Shown: positions 24,369 through 37,035 of the stretch, one piece after another
Layout: every line of letters begins with the position of its first letter
How positions within the stretch are numbered: position 1 is the first letter of the stretch
Source of the DNA: Rutstroemia sp. NJR-2017a BVV2
Taxonomy: Eukaryota > Ascomycota > Leotiomycetes > Helotiales > Rutstroemiaceae
Direction of reading: 5' to 3'
DNA length: 64,000 nt
NCBI GenBank assembly: GCA_002946415.1
Contig: NJPS01000048.1
Coordinates: 1,860,001 to 1,924,000 of the forward strand
Notes under the pieces: model-generated
The model's input: the letters and a program-made list of their open reading frames with translations, nothing else
The model's database searches: none
What the model was told of the DNA's origin: nothing
Program-made: the position numbers and the translations under genes

Positions 24369-26196
24369 TTATGGTTCCTTTCCCCTATCATCTGTAGAGA
24401 CAGATCCAGTTCTCTGTGTTCCGTCCACCTTTTGCAAATCGGCCTTTTCTGTTGCTAAATAATTGGCGCACTCGATCTTGCTCTTCTTCTCGCTGATGAA
24501 GAAGATCGCGACCGTAGGCACGAAGATTAACGCAGCGACAAAGGGGAATGGAGCCCAGGCGCTTCCATTGGCGTCGACGATAGCACTCGAGATGATAGGA
24601 CCAATCCAAGCAGATCCCTTGGACACAATACCCAAAAGACTGAAGAATAGATACTCCCTTCCTTTTGGTACCAATTCGGCCATGAAAGCCTGTCCATAGG
24701 AAAATTGAGCGCCGAGCGTAAATCCATACTGAGCGTTGAACAGCCAAAATTCCCACTCGTTGTGAAAGCCGAACTTTGTAGTCCAGATTCCAACCATACC
24801 CCAAAGCGCAATAAGCACACAGCCACAGTTGGCAGCCTGTAGCATGCTCTTGGTGCGGATTTTGAATTGCTGTTGAAGGAGATAGGAGACATAAACGCCG
24901 ACTGTTGCTGAACCACCCTGAACCAGAATGAGATAGGTATTCTGGATGGCCGAAAACAATACTACTTGAGTCTGTGCAATGGAAACAAGTGTAAGAAGAG
25001 TAGCAACTCCATCAGCAAGTAGGAAGAAGGCAATGAGATAGAAGAGCGTCTGCTTGATCTTCCAGACTTGCTTGGCGGCGAAGTAAGTCTGCTTGAAGCC
25101 GAACGTAAGGTAGTTGTCCCCCTTCGGTAATGGTGGACCGGGTCGCTTCTTTTCCCATATGAACCATGGAATAGCCAGTATAATCCACCAACCGGTCGTG
25201 ACGGCAACGCAGACCGAGTATCCCCAGTTGTTCTGTTGCGTAGAGTCATCTGCTCCGATGCCCACCAAAGCTGCCAGAGAAAGCGCACCACAGATAGTGA
25301 ATCCAACATTGTTCCAAACATAACTGATGTTCATGACCTTCGACCTTGCCATCGAACTCTTGTAATCATACTCGTCCTTCGTGATTGCACCTGCCGCAAA
25401 GTCTTCGCGAGCTTTGTGTGCTTCAGGCAGATCGTCGGCGAGCTTTGGGAATATCGCATTGAAGAAAACGTAAGACGCCCACCAAGTAACACCTGCAAAC
25501 ATGACGTTAGATATGAAGTGGAGAAAACTGATTCAGAGCAAGACTTACTGCTAATAATGTACAGAGCCATGGCAGTCCTCCATTGCGAAGCATGATCCAC
25601 GCCCAAAAACCCAAACTCAAAGGCAAAAGTTAATACGGAGAAGCCTCGAACAACCCATGGATTCCAGTTACCAAAGTCTGCCAAACTTCCAATTGTGAGA
25701 AAGATGATGGATTGTGAGACGAAGGTCAGCCCTGATGCTATCAAGATGACGGATGAATATTCCTTCGTGCCTCCGTTCCAGAAGACATGACAAGGCGAAT
25801 CATCGACGCAAGCTGCGCTACCCAGTGGCAAAATATTAGGATTGAAGGCAGCTTGGGCTATCAGATTTTGGAAGAGAAGATTAGAGCTGGTAGAGAAATG
25901 ACGTTAGCACACGCAGGTAAGCCAAAGGAGATGAAGACGGGACCGGCAGATATATGTATCCGCAACGCGACCAGAACTTACTATTGGAAAGAACCAATTC
26001 CATTGTTCCCCGCATAATATGCATAATATGACCAGAGCTCTTTCCTTGTGGCTGGCGGACCGGTAGTCTGCGGGACGGTGTAACCTACAGACTTTGAGGC
26101 TTCTGCGTCCTCGGTATCGTGATACGACAGCGGATCGGGAGCGGCCACAGCAGTAAATGGCAGCTTGTTGATGGTCTCGTTCTCAATGCCCGTCAT
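24369..26196 (-). CDS. ATG22: Atg22-like vacuolar amino-acid effluxer (MFS fold)
   Basis: Atg22 exports amino acids released in the vacuole after autophagy. Introns 25887-25981 and 25493-25548 give 558 aa. The cytosolic N-terminus contains ATRKELWSYYAYYAGNNGIGSF, a family hallmark before the first membrane helix. The protein then has a luminal loop with paired Cys (AACVDDSPCHVFW) and many hydrophobic helices. The segments VTWWASYVFFNAIFP, KVMNISYVWNNVGFTICGA and GAQFSYGQAFMAELVPKGREYLFFSLLG are recognisable as Atg22 conserved regions. Total hydrophobic segments are consistent with 11-12 helices. The start at 26196 is the first ATG in frame; 11 further codons are open upstream but begin with GTG. 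Fungi often have two Atg22 paralogues and I cannot tell which this is. Confidence 0.9.
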
Positions 26197-28613
26197 GATG
26201 AAAGTCAGGACTTGGGAGGTTCGAGACACCGACTGACTAAGAAAGAAAGGTAGATAATGGGACTAAGAGAAGAGAAGTCAATTGAAGAGGGGAGTAGGGC
26301 AGCATGTTTAAGAGATATCGAGCCATGGGGGACCTGGATTTGCTGTGTTGGGCTCCATGATGGCCGGGCTGGACTATTGGTAGACGGGTAGCTTGGTGGA
26401 GGAGCAAGAAACCGAGAGAACGGGTAGGAGCACGGGAGAGATTCCTCATCATCAACAGTAGCGTGATGAAGGCGCCGGGTAACCAGGAGGGTAGCAAGCG
26501 GGAGTGACAAGGGCAAAACGACAAGATTGCGCCTGGTAAGAAGATTGGGATTCGATTGGCTGCTTTGGTATCAATTAGCTCATGCTTTTCGCTGATCATT
26601 CGTTGATTCTCCACCGAGGGCTCTTCCAGTGTAGCATTGTTCCAGTAGCTTGCGGTCGGATGTCCAGGCTCGCCAGGATCATTGAAGTGCTCTCGGAGTG
26701 CCCTCGAAATAAAGGATCCCCAAAGCTCAAAGCAGACATTTTTAATATGTGAAACGTCGGCAGAGGATGAAGCGTACCCATATTCGCCCACGGCCGCGGT
26801 CGGTGAAAGACAGGACCCTTGAAATACAATTGCAAACCCTTGTTGCGAACGGTGATGAAAACATGGGGGGAGACACAGCGAAGAAAGTGATAGGATGGCA
26901 ATATTGGCCTGGTGGGGCAAGAAATTTGTGTTTGTTCGCTAATTCGGTGCAAAGTCTGGATTGGGAGGACTGCGAAGTGGACGGCGCGACATGCTTAGTC
27001 ATCGTTGATGCGTTTGATGGATATGATCCATTTGATTCATCTGACATTCCGCGAGTGCCGCAATTCCAGAAGTCTTTCACGGGTCGGAATCTCCGTAGAT
27101 AAATTGCCATGTTGCTATTGGCCAATGATTGCTGGTAGACCGTCGTAGTCATCCGTCGGCGGCGTGGGGCATTCCTAGAACGAAATTTGACTCAGGTTCT
27201 CTCGCTTATTTACTCTTCCTTCTCTGCATGACTCGGTCCACTCTTTTCACTCTTTTCAACTCAACGCCGATGCACACGCACTCCATCGTAACCTTGCGGT
27301 ACTAGCAAATCCTTACGAGTATTACGAATTGCGACTTATTTGCTGCGGTGTTGCCCGATTCCTGCGCTGTATTGGGACAATTGTTCGGTAAACTGGCTGT
27401 CCTCCTGGTGATCGTACGTGACATGGAAAGAGACGGTCGTCTACTTCTTTCAATGCCCTCAATTCGTAGTCTCTGGTGACATTGATGGAACACGCGGCTA
27501 CTTCGTGCCCTACATGCATTGGATGTCTCAGTGTTTCCAGTGTTTCGGTGCCAGAAACCGCGACCTTCTCCATATATGCCGCCAACTCTGCAGGTAAGCA
27601 TGTAAGTATCTACGACGTTCCGCACAGTACAAGGCGAGTGGAGTGATGTAACTACGAACTACACTGTACAGCCTGTGCATCAGGAGGTGTAACTTCCCGC
27701 GTAGTCTCGTCGCCTGGGTCTAGGAGCAGGTCCCTAAAGGTTACTCCCTACTTCGTAGGCGTGCCCAGGTTGGAAATCCAGCGGAAGTACTTCGTAGAAA
27801 GTAGAGACGACAGTCGCGACAGCACACCGAGGCTGGCTTGTATGACTATGACATAGAGTTCTCCTGCCGATGGTGCCAAGTCGATGGATCTACGAGGAAA
27901 GAAAGAAACGCGCGACGGAATCGTGGAAGACGCACGCACACACGACTTATCTATGTTCTCCGGTTCTCGCGGAGTCCTAGCTGCAGTGTGGAATCGTGCC
28001 CAAAACTTGGCAATCTGATCTGATCTGATGCTTCTGGTCAAGGTACTTCCATAGACCTGACGCATCGTGCTGTACTTGTGCTGTACTTCGTACTTCCAAA
28101 GCGGGCGTATCCTGCCGAGAATCCTCCTCGTTAGTTGTTTGCATTGGAATCATTGGACGGTCGATGTTTCGTGGGTTCGTTTGGTCGCTTCTTCGCTTCT
28201 TCGACCGGTTCCGCTCCCTTTTCACCCCGCCCACTGCTCGCTGCCACTACTCAAAACTGCCTAAACCGGTCATCGCCTCGTCTCTAGGCGAGCAACAAGA
28301 CGTTGATGACTACCTGGGTGAGTAGCAACGTAACTATTATGTATGATATCTCTGATTAATGATTGCGCGATACAGTATAGATCCTTCACAGTGGCAACTG
28401 CAATATTCCAAAAAGATGGGGGCATCTGCACTTCATGCGTATCATCCAAACCTCGGTCATCCATTCGGCCACAATCCTGAGCAACCCCTTCTTATACCTT
28501 TCAGCTCCCCCAATTCCTTGATTCCGGAAAGCCATATATTAGAGACAGCACGATCATGACTCTTGCCACAACACCATAAACTTGTACCGTCTGTCTGTCA
28601 CAGCTAAGCTAGG
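26197..28613. promoter_or_regulatory. Long divergent intergenic region (Atg22-like / hydantoinase fusion)
   Basis: This 2.4 kb region separates two divergent genes and should contain both promoters. Several frames of 100-230 codons occur around 26240-27150 on both strands. Most begin at non-ATG codons, overlap one another antisense and show no domain, so I do not call genes. Inverted and direct copies of short GTACTTC / GTACTTCGTA-type motifs recur around 27750-28100. Confidence 0.4.
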
Positions 28614-31600
28614 ATGCCTTCCAGGGTAACATCGTGCGTCATTGGTATCGACGTGGGGGGAACAAACACGGTACGTACGAGACATCAAAATACATAGCCA
28701 TCACCGCCAGACGGCTCATATATGTATCAACCTGCTCGAGGAGATTTCGCTGACCACACCTTCCCGTAGGATGCTGTGGTATTACAGAATGAACACGTTC
28801 TTGCTTGGCACAAAACACCTACAACCTCAAATATCCAGGATGGTGTAGAAGAAGCAATTGCTGCTGTAATCAAGAAAGCCGACATCCCAAGAGATAACAT
28901 CAACTCTATCAATATTGGAACGACTGTAGGTTTCCCCATGTCTTCAATTGTCTCATTCCGTATCAGCAATACTTCCAACCGCCTTGTGTGTTAGCGGGGA
29001 GCACGAAATGGCAGTTCCTTGAAATCGCTTAGAAAAATGAGCGCTCTCTGCCACAACCACCATTCAGAGAAAATTCCGTCTTGATATTTCCCAGAGCTTC
29101 AATCTCACATTTTCTGTCCAGCAATTCGTCAATGCAGTTCTCGAACAAGATGCCAATAAATTAGACAAAGTAGCCGTCATTCGACTATGCGGCCCCTATT
29201 CGAGAGGGTCACCACCATTTGGTAAGGGATCATTGTCAACTTAATGAAGAGACTTTCTGATTTTGAGAATTCCAGTGGATTTCCCACCCACGTTACGCCG
29301 GTTAATAGAAGGACATTACGGATTTGTTTCTGGAGGACTGCAGGGTATGTACTGGGCGGTGCTCCATGAAAACCTTTCACACAGTTACACGAGGAGTACT
29401 AATTATATCAAGTTGATGGATCACCAATTTCAGATCTAAACATTGAAGAATTAAAAGAGCAGGCTGCGATTATCAAGGCGAAATCCATTACGAGTGTTAT
29501 TGTCATAGGAATATATTCTCCTTCAAATCCAGCTCAAGAAGAAGAAGCCCGACGTATTCTTTCGAAAGAGCTAGGCCCACGCTTCGACATATCGTGCTCT
29601 CACAATATTGGTCGAATCGGTTTTCTTGAGCGCGAGAACGCAAGTATTCTAAATGCAAGCTTAAGGAGGTTTGCCCGTCATGTCATTGCTGGATTCGCCT
29701 ATGCCGTTCAGGCTTATGGTGCAACACTCTACATCACCTTGAATGATGGAACTTTGAGTCGAGCATCAATAGCTGCTGAACATCCAGTCCGATGCTTCTC
29801 GTCTGGTCCGACGAACAGTGCAAGGGGTGCTGCACTTTTGGCAAAGAACGAAACTGAGAATCTCAACGATGGCAGTGAAGTGCTTGTGGTAGATGTTGGA
29901 GGGTAAGAACATCGTCCTTGTCTGTGAACTGGAGACTTACTGAACCACTACAGTACTACGACTGACATCTGCGCTCTACTTCCATCTGGGTATCCTAGAC
30001 AATCTGCAGCCTTTGTTAAGATTGCAGGTATAAGGACGAACTTCACAATTCCAGATGTCCACAGTATCGCGCTTGGTGGCGGATCTCTTGTTCGCACAAC
30101 TAAGAATGGACAGACTTCTGTGGGCCCTGACTCGGTTGGTCCGAGGCTGGAAAAGGAAAGCATTGCATTTGGAGGGCAAACTTTGACTGTACGTGCCTGC
30201 CTGCCAGTTTCATTTCGCGACTAACATTCTAGGCTACCGATCTCGTGATGATCGACAGCAGGACTCAGAGCATCGCCGCAGAGCTTAAATCTAGCGGGCA
30301 ACAGGAAATACAACGCGCCCTCGAGCAAGCCATTGACCAAGTGAAAACAAAGCAAGGAGATGCGAAAGTTATCCTTGTGGGAGGTGGAAGCATAATTGTT
30401 GACAAGCAAATCGTTGGGGTTGGGGAGGTCATTCGCCCCAAGTACCTGGAGGTTGCAAATGCGATTGGAGCTGCTGTAAGTGGTCTTTACAACTTTTCGA
30501 GAATCCTGCTGAAGAAAAATTTATAGATTGGGAAGATTAGTGGTGTTGTGGATACCGTAGTCACTATCGGAGAGAAGAGTATGAAAGAGGAAATCGAGGA
30601 AGCAAAGGCGCTCGCAACGGAAAGGTGCATTGCTGCAGGCGGCAACAGGGATACGATCGAAGTGGTAGAAGTCGACGTGTTACCTATCAACTATGTCACC
30701 AATGGTGCGACGCAGCTAGTAGTCCGAGTGGTTGGCGATCTTCGGCATACCGATGCCGAAAGCCGTATCATGAAGCCGCTTCCAGAACAGGATTGGGCCA
30801 AGGTTGAACGACCAGATTCGGGGTATAGCGACAGTCCTTTCGACGACGACAACCTCACAAACGGAAAAGCATCAACGTACGACATTTGTGAAGATGTTGA
30901 CATAGCAACCTATCGGCCACGCATCGAGGGCGATATTTGGCATTTATCGGAGGTCGATCTCAAGTTTCTACTTGACGGTGCCGGTGTCTTAGGAGTAGGA
31001 AGTTGCGGAGAACCATATCCAAGTTATATTGCCTGCATGCTTGCGCTGAAGGAAAACGGAGGACTCAGAATACGGAGGCAAAATACTATACCAGATGATG
31101 CCCTTGTGCTGACCGCTGGGTTCATGGTATGGCAGTACTTTTACATTCGCAGACTCTTGCTAATAATATTAGGGATCACCCACTGTCTACCTAGAGCGAA
31201 TTCCCGGCCTGGACGAGTGAGTGCAGAAATAAATTGAGTTGCTGAATCTCAAACTGACATCTTCGCAGGCTTACGGATACGGTAAAGGCTCTCATGTCGA
31301 GCACTGGCATAACATCATTCGACGCGACAATTCCAAACGAAATCGGCGGGCTGAATGCATTTGAATCATTACTAGCAGCACATAGACTTGGAAAACCAGT
31401 ATTAGACACAGATTGTGTTGCTAGAGCATACCCCATGGTTTGGCAGACTGTCCGATGCCTTAACGGTGTTCCAGTTACCCCAGCAGCAGTCGCGAATGGC
31501 GCTGGGCAAACATCGGTAATTGGTACCATTCATGTTCTCCAGGCAGTATGCTAACCATCCACAGGTCTTTCTCTCCTCCAAAGATGCCGACGAAGCAGAA

Positions 31601-32414
31601 GAACTTATGCGAAACGCTTGTACCGACCAAGGCTCTCTCTCCGGCATGGTGACCAACCCAATCTCTGGGAAGGAAGCCAAAACCCTTCCCTCGAACAGCT
31701 ATTCATGGGGTAGGCACTTCTCTTTCTAGTATTGATTCTGTGAGACTAATTGAAAACAGCATGGACAATCGGACGCTCAATCGCAATCGCTCGTTCCCTT
31801 AAGATCGACCCAGTTTCTACACTTCTCGAATCGCAGAACGGTATCCTACTCTTTACCGGAAAGGTCGTATCTGTCACTCGCACAGTCGCGAAAGGTTTCA
31901 CGCGCGGCAGCGTTCTTCTTGATTCAATTCCCACGACTACAACAGCAGCTCCCACTCAAGAAGCTACTTCATCTTTATACGTCGAATTCGAAAACGAGAA
32001 TCTCTGCGCGATACAAAAGACAGAGGGCAAGGAGGATGTTGTGCTGGCACTGTGTCCGGATCTTATCACTGTATGCTCCCATGGTCTATCTAATATCTCC
32101 TGAGCACCTGCTAACAGTATCGAATAGTTTCTGGACATCGCGAACGGCGCACCTCTTGGGATTTCCGATTACAAATATGGGTTGAGAGTTAGTGTTATTG
32201 CATTAAAGGCACCTCCAATGTGGACTTCAGAGAAAGGACTGGAATTGGGCGGACCAAAGGCATTTGGGTATGTTTGCCAACCTGCATACTCCTCGTGTAT
32301 CTTTTACTAACGACTTCGACTCGCAGGCTTAATATGGATTACAAGGGCGTTAGCGCTGATAAGGAATACTCAGCGCCGAAGAGCGTCTGGGAGCTCTTTG
32401 GTGATGAAGCTTAA
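28614..32414 (+). CDS. Hydantoinase A/oxoprolinase-like protein fused to S-Me-THD (DUF917) domain
   Basis: My model has fourteen exons, ending at 28670, 28925, 29221, 29344, 29902, 30188, 30475, 31126, 31216, 31515, 31709, 32070, 32267 and 32414, and starting at 28614, 28770, 29122, 29276, 29413, 29954, 30233, 30527, 31173, 31269, 31565, 31760, 32128 and 32327. All phases agree, giving 974 aa. The N-terminal IGIDVGGTNTDAVV is the hydantoinase/oxoprolinase ASKHA phosphate-binding loop. Further landmarks are GTTQFVNAVLE, ISCSHNIGRIGFLERENASILNA, CFSSGPTNSARGAA and VVDVGGTTTDI, then LGGGSLV. From about residue 630 the LLDGAGVLGVGSCGEPYPSY segment and what follows (FDATIPNEIGGLNAFE..., DTDCVARAYPM...) match the DUF917/S-methyl-thiohydantoin desulfurase-type family. 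Related domains act on hydantoin-like five-membered rings with ATP. The actual substrate is unknown. It is cytosolic, with no signal peptide. Confidence 0.9.
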
Positions 32415-33292
32415 CTCGAGCTTCATGATTGCGGCTTCGACTGTCTGTGCGTGCTCGACAGAAATGACAGAAATAACGGCCTTCGCAACGAGACTAGACG
32501 TCTCGATGCACATTTACCTGCGACGATAGACCATTGCATGCGACGAATTCTTTTTATCATTCGACTTTTCTTCTTCTTTTCTTGTCAATATTTAGAGTGG
32601 ACAATACCGGGGCATTATACCAAATTTTCATCTAGAAGTTGTACATATTTTGTACACTTGGGAGGCATTTTGATAGTTGGTTCTGCGATTCGTTTTCTCC
32701 ATAGCGGACGGCGAGGGGTAGAGGGGATCTTCACAGAGGCTTAGATGGGCTTTATGAGGATTCGAGAGTTACTTAGTTAATATGACGGGCTCTGTTTGTA
32801 TTGATTCAATTGCTTGTTCGTGTTATTATGTGATGTATGTTCTTCTCTCACCAGTCTCTGCAGAGGAATGCGGTGAACATATCATTGTGACCAAATCTTC
32901 AACACTAAAATCTCACTCTCAACCGCATCCCTGGATCACACCTTATCGCACGATAGAACAGAGCAAGGGCCCACTGAACTCGGGAATCCTAGGAATTACA
33001 GTACCGGCAAGCAGTGCCACAGACGGCAGTTACTCGAACACATGGGTCCCTGATCTGAAGACTGCAGGGCCCTTTTTGTACGTAAAATATATGTCGATAT
33101 TCATATTTACCGCGCCGGACGTATTTCACGGAGAATAGATTGATAGGATAAAATGAGAGACTCCTCTTCCATTTAACCTACTTATAATGGGAGATCAGAC
33201 GAATTAAACAGACAGATAGCTAAAACCAGGAAAGAAACCACCATCCCTTTCCTCTCCCTTCATCCAAAATTCCTCCCTCCACCTCACCCACC
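32415..33292. other. Intergenic region between same-strand genes
   Basis: These 878 bases hold the 3' UTR of the hydantoinase fusion and the promoter of the glycosyltransferase. The final 80 bases before the next ATG are C-rich. I see no gene; the 118-codon frame at 32782 has no recognised domain. Confidence 0.45.
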
Positions 33293-34868
33293 ATGCCACC
33301 CCCCAAAATCCTCTTCCTCACCAACAACGAATACGGCCAAAGCAACGTCGTCTTCGCCACCGCCTACGCGCTCCTCCTCCGCCACTGCACCGTGCACATC
33401 GCTTCCTACGAAGCGCCTCACATTGCCTCCCAAGTCGAGCACATAATCGACCCCGGGCACTTCCGCTCCAGCATCCGCGCCCGCGTCGACGCTCTCAATG
33501 CAGGTGCGTACGGCCCGCTCCCAGAAGACGCCATCCCGGCTATCTTCCACGCAATCGATAGCCCCGGGATGGTCGAGCGCGTCGCGCTCGACACCGCGGA
33601 TCAGCAGGTGCTGGTGCATGGCCCCGGCGTGAGGGAGTGTTTGCGCATGTTCCCGAAACTCCCGGATGTGCTGGCGGCGTGGACGCCCGAGGAGTATGTG
33701 CATGGTGTGAGGTGCTTTGAGGAGGTGTTGAGGAGGGTGGAGGCGGATGTGGTGGTGGTGGAGAAGTTGTGTGCGCAGGGCTATGATGCGTGTAGGGTGT
33801 TGGGGAAGAAGGTGGTTTCGATTGCACCTAATAGTTTGAAGGATATAGTGGCGCAGGTGCAGCCGTATGGGTTTGTGCTGTGGGGGATTCCGGTGTAGGT
33901 TCTTTTGTTTATATGATTTTTTATACATGATATGGTATAGTTGGGAGGGAGGAAAGGAGCTGACATTTTCTACTAGCGCAATATCTGGTTTTCCTTACCC
34001 GCTCCCTTGGTATCTTATTCCCATCAACATCCTCCTCTTCATACGCATGATCCTCGTTATAGTCTTCTCCGCCAAACTCAAGGCTCTCGAAGCAGGTCGC
34101 AAAGCAGCTAACATCCCCGGCAAGTACCCCTTATTCGTGCCCTACTCCAAAGACGTCCCGTACATCCTCCCCGCGGCTCCGGAAACAGACTTCAAATTCC
34201 CCTTCATCCCACCCAACATCATTGCCTGCGGACCCATCCTCATGCCCTCCTATCCCCTTGAAGAAATCGAGCCGGATCTCCTCGCCTGGCTGAAGCAGAA
34301 ACCTACTGTACTTGTTAATCTCGGGTCACATTATAACGGCACGAAAGACTTTAATCGCAATCTTGCAACAGCGATTCGTATTCTTCTGTCTAAAGTCCCG
34401 GGCATTCAAGTCCTCTGGAAATACAAACCCAACGCCGAAGGTGTCGACCCGGCACTGGCTGAAATCCTCTCTCCGGTATCATCTTCTGTTAAAGTCATTT
34501 TATGGCTTAAGGCCGAACCTATATCGCTGCTTTGCTCGGGCCATATCATAGCTTCGTTGCATCACGGCGGTGCAAATGCGTACTTCGAGAGTATCCATGC
34601 TGGCGTTCCGCAAGTTGTCTTGCCATGTTGGTCCGATACTTTTGACTATGCGCAGAGAGTGGAGTATCTTGGAATCGGTGTATGGGGAAGCAAAGGGAGC
34701 GCGCCGAAGTTGGATGAAGAAGAATGTGGGAAAGCCTTGATAGCGGTGGTGCTGGAAGAGGGGATGCGAAGGAAAGCGAAAGATTTGGGAGAATTCATAA
34801 GGAGCAAGTATAGAGGGAGAGAAGAAGCCGCGGATAGGATAGTCGAGTTGGCGAAGGGGAAGTGCTAA
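33293..34868 (+). CDS. UDP-glycosyltransferase-like protein (GT1/UGT fold) with internal membrane segment
   Basis: One intron (33895-33976) gives 497 aa. The N-terminal half has a GT-B start (KILFLTNNEYGQSNVVFATAYALLL). The C-terminal half has the nucleotide-sugar-binding features of GT1 enzymes: TVLVNLGSHY, WLKAEPISLL and the donor loop HHGGANAYFESIHAGVPQVVLPCWSDTFDYA. The donor loop corresponds to the UGT HxGxxS/A...E...GVPxxxxPxxxDQ pattern, with D present but the usual following Gln replaced (SDTFDYA). Between the halves is a hydrophobic stretch of about 22 residues (WYLIPINILLFIRMILVIVF) that could be a membrane helix. Fungal relatives glycosylate sterols, lipids or xenobiotics; the substrate here is unknown. 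It starts at the only ATG in a good context (CACCATGCC). Confidence 0.85.
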
Positions 34869-35760
34869 AATGGGACTTGGCCCACTCCACGCACTCCTCG
34901 TACTACAGCGAACCGCCAAGAAGCCGAATACAACAATACCGCACTGCTGAAGCTTTTTTTGTCCCCCCACTCCTTTCTTCCATTCTTCATCACATCTATT
35001 TCCATATCCCCAGGCGACTTACACGTCCAATACAAATCTTGTGTCCCAGCCAACACGAAGCTTATACCGAACTACCTCTGTACCTCCCTCACGTAATCAA
35101 ATACGAGGTGGGGATCCCGCATCCATTCCGAGATCTCCTTGCGTCATACGAGCTTTTTTTCTTCATCACATAAACAGAAAAGTGTACAGTAATAATTAAG
35201 CTGTCCGGGGAAAGGAAACTAGGGTGATTACTAACTCTCCGATACGAGATAGCTGCATGATGGTTCGGATGACACCGAAGGTGTCGTGGCTGGGCAGAGG
35301 TTAGGTAAGTATTATGATGTAGCTCTGCGATTCGGTGCTACGTGGGACAGAAACGGAGTGCAATGCACCGTTTGTTATTGTCTGGGGTTGTGTAATGATT
35401 TGTGGTGTTTGCGTAAAGGTCTGTATGCCACCTTACTTTGACGAGGAGGCAAATACGAGGAGTGGTAATCATTGTTTTTGTGCCCATCACACGATTAGAT
35501 GGATGTTACGATGGAACGTACGGTACGATGGTACATCGTGAGCTCGTAAGTGAAGATGTGTGATGCAATGAAAGAGCAAGGGAAGCACAATACGAAGTCT
35601 GGATGAAGTGAACGAACATACGGCGGAATAGATTGGAATTGAAGAATATATAAGAGAACGACTTTACGTCCAATTCAGTTCAGCATCACAGCAGCTTCAT
35701 TCGCTTTCACATCTACACTCACAAACAACCATTCCAAACATCCAAACAACCAACTCAACC
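34869..35760. promoter_or_regulatory. Promoter region of the small secreted protein gene
   Basis: These 892 bases contain the upstream region of the secreted-protein gene. A TATATAA box lies at 35647-35653, about 110 bases before the ATG, with a CA-rich leader between. No gene is seen. Confidence 0.5.
35647..35653 (+). promoter_or_regulatory. TATA box
   Basis: TATATAA sits upstream of the small secreted-protein gene, followed by a CA-rich 5' leader. Position and context suit a core promoter; this is inference from sequence only. Confidence 0.5.
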
Positions 35761-36402
35761 ATGGTTTCTATCCGCAACCTCGCCCTCGCGGCCTCAACCA
35801 TCATCGGCTTCGCCTCCGCAAAGCCCGTTGTCTCCAAGCGACAAGACGCCTGGGCTCCAGGTACTCTCAACAACACCCGGGAATTCTACTTGCACATGCA
35901 AGTCACCGATGGCTCGTACAAGTACGAGGGATGGGTTTGTAAGTTCTTCCTCTCTCTCCCCTCCCCTCCCCTCAAACCACAACTAACCCCCCTCTCAGTA
36001 CAAGCCTACCACACCGGTGCCGGCACCGCGGACCCGGTCTTCGTCGACGGGAAAACCACCCCCGGCTCGCGCATGTACTTCAACGGCAGCTCCCTCCAAT
36101 TCGACGTGTCCCCCTATCCCTTCAGCATCAACGCCTTTCCCTCCGACACCAACTATGCGCGCTGGGAGCCGGTGACCATATCCTCGGGGTACGGATCCGG
36201 GGACTTTGTTAATGAGGGGAGCGCGGGGTTCCAGAACAAGGATGAGGAGGCCGATGGCTGGCTCGTGTGTGAGTGGTGGCATGGGGATAATGCGCCACAG
36301 CTGTTCCAGATGATTAAGGGGTTTGACCAGGGCCCAACCAAGGGGCCGTATGATGTGCCGGAGGGGTGTGCGAGGGTGCTTTTGTTCCCAGATTGGATTT
36401 AG
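35761..36402 (+). CDS. Small secreted protein of unknown function
   Basis: The intron 35939-35998 (GTAAGT...CTAAC...CAG) gives 193 aa. The first 20 residues form a clear signal peptide (hydrophobic core ending in IIGFASA), followed by KPVVSKR, a likely Kex2-type processing site. The mature part has an NxS/T glycosylation sequon (NGSS) and ends in a compact, aromatic, Gly-rich region (GWLVCEWWHGDNAPQLF). I believe it belongs to a family of fungal secreted proteins of unknown function (the DUF7907 type), but I recognise no catalytic motif. A strong TATA box upstream fits an inducible, highly expressed secreted product. Confidence 0.78.
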   Translation: MVSIRNLALAASTIIGFASAKPVVSKRQDAWAPGTLNNTREFYLHMQVTDGSYKYEGWVCKFFLSLPSPPLKPQLTPLSVQAYHTGAGTADPVFVDGKTTPGSRMYFNGSSLQFDVSPYPFSINAFPSDTNYARWEPVTISSGYGSGDFVNEGSAGFQNKDEEADGWLVCEWWHGDNAPQLFQMIKGFDQGPTKGPYDVPEGCARVLLFPDWI

Positions 36403-37035
36403 GGGGGTTGAGGTGAAGAAGAGAGGGGATGGGAGGAGGGAGGGGATGGAGAGATGTGCAACTTGAGGTGTAGTGGTTGACGGGGTTGAGGTCGGGTGAG
36501 GTAGAATGCAGGCGAAGGGAGAGAATAGGGGTGCAAGAGGGAGGAGAATGGGGGTCTGATTCATTTTTGGGTTGTTGGTGATAGAGTAATGTTTCCTACG
36601 TACACAGACTAATCGAGGCAAAGAAAACTAGACGAGTACATCTCACCTTTTGCTTGTACTTTTCAGTGCCTTGCGTGAGTGAACATCGATGAATGTGAAT
36701 GATTTGCAGTCGAGACATCTTGGGATATCACCCTTTCAGGAGCAGTGCAGTAGACCGACCCTAAGGGGGTAGCTTAAGGATAAGCAACATGCAACACTTG
36801 AGGCAAGGAAATTTCAATAGGGTGCAGAACCTCTCCGCTCGCTCAAACACAATAATAGGAAGCTCGCAATGAAGATGTCGTATTACTAAAAAGGACGTGG
36901 ATAGAGAACATAAAGTCTCTTTTAGACTATTTCACAGCTCCGAAGAGGCACACCATTGACGCTCCAGCCGAAAGAAACAGTTGAAGATTAGCTTTCATTA
37001 TTAATCATTAAAAAGTTAGATAAACGATAAATACA
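36403..37035. other. Convergent 3' intergenic region
   Basis: This stretch separates the secreted-protein gene (+) from the acid phosphatase (-). It is G-rich after the first stop, then AT-rich near the phosphatase end. No gene is recognised. Confidence 0.5.

Noticed and set aside
26237..26920. 227-codon minus-strand frame upstream of the Atg22-like gene
   Set aside because: It overlaps frames on both strands and shows no domain; part may be the 5' UTR of the Atg22-like gene.
26767..27102. 112-codon plus-strand ATG frame with DAFDGYDPFDSSD-type sequence
   Set aside because: No family is recognised and it overlaps an antisense frame; left as non-coding unless transcripts show otherwise.
33284..33928. 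214-codon minus-strand frame antisense to the glycosyltransferase
   Set aside because: It is a shadow of the GC-biased coding exon and contains no domain.
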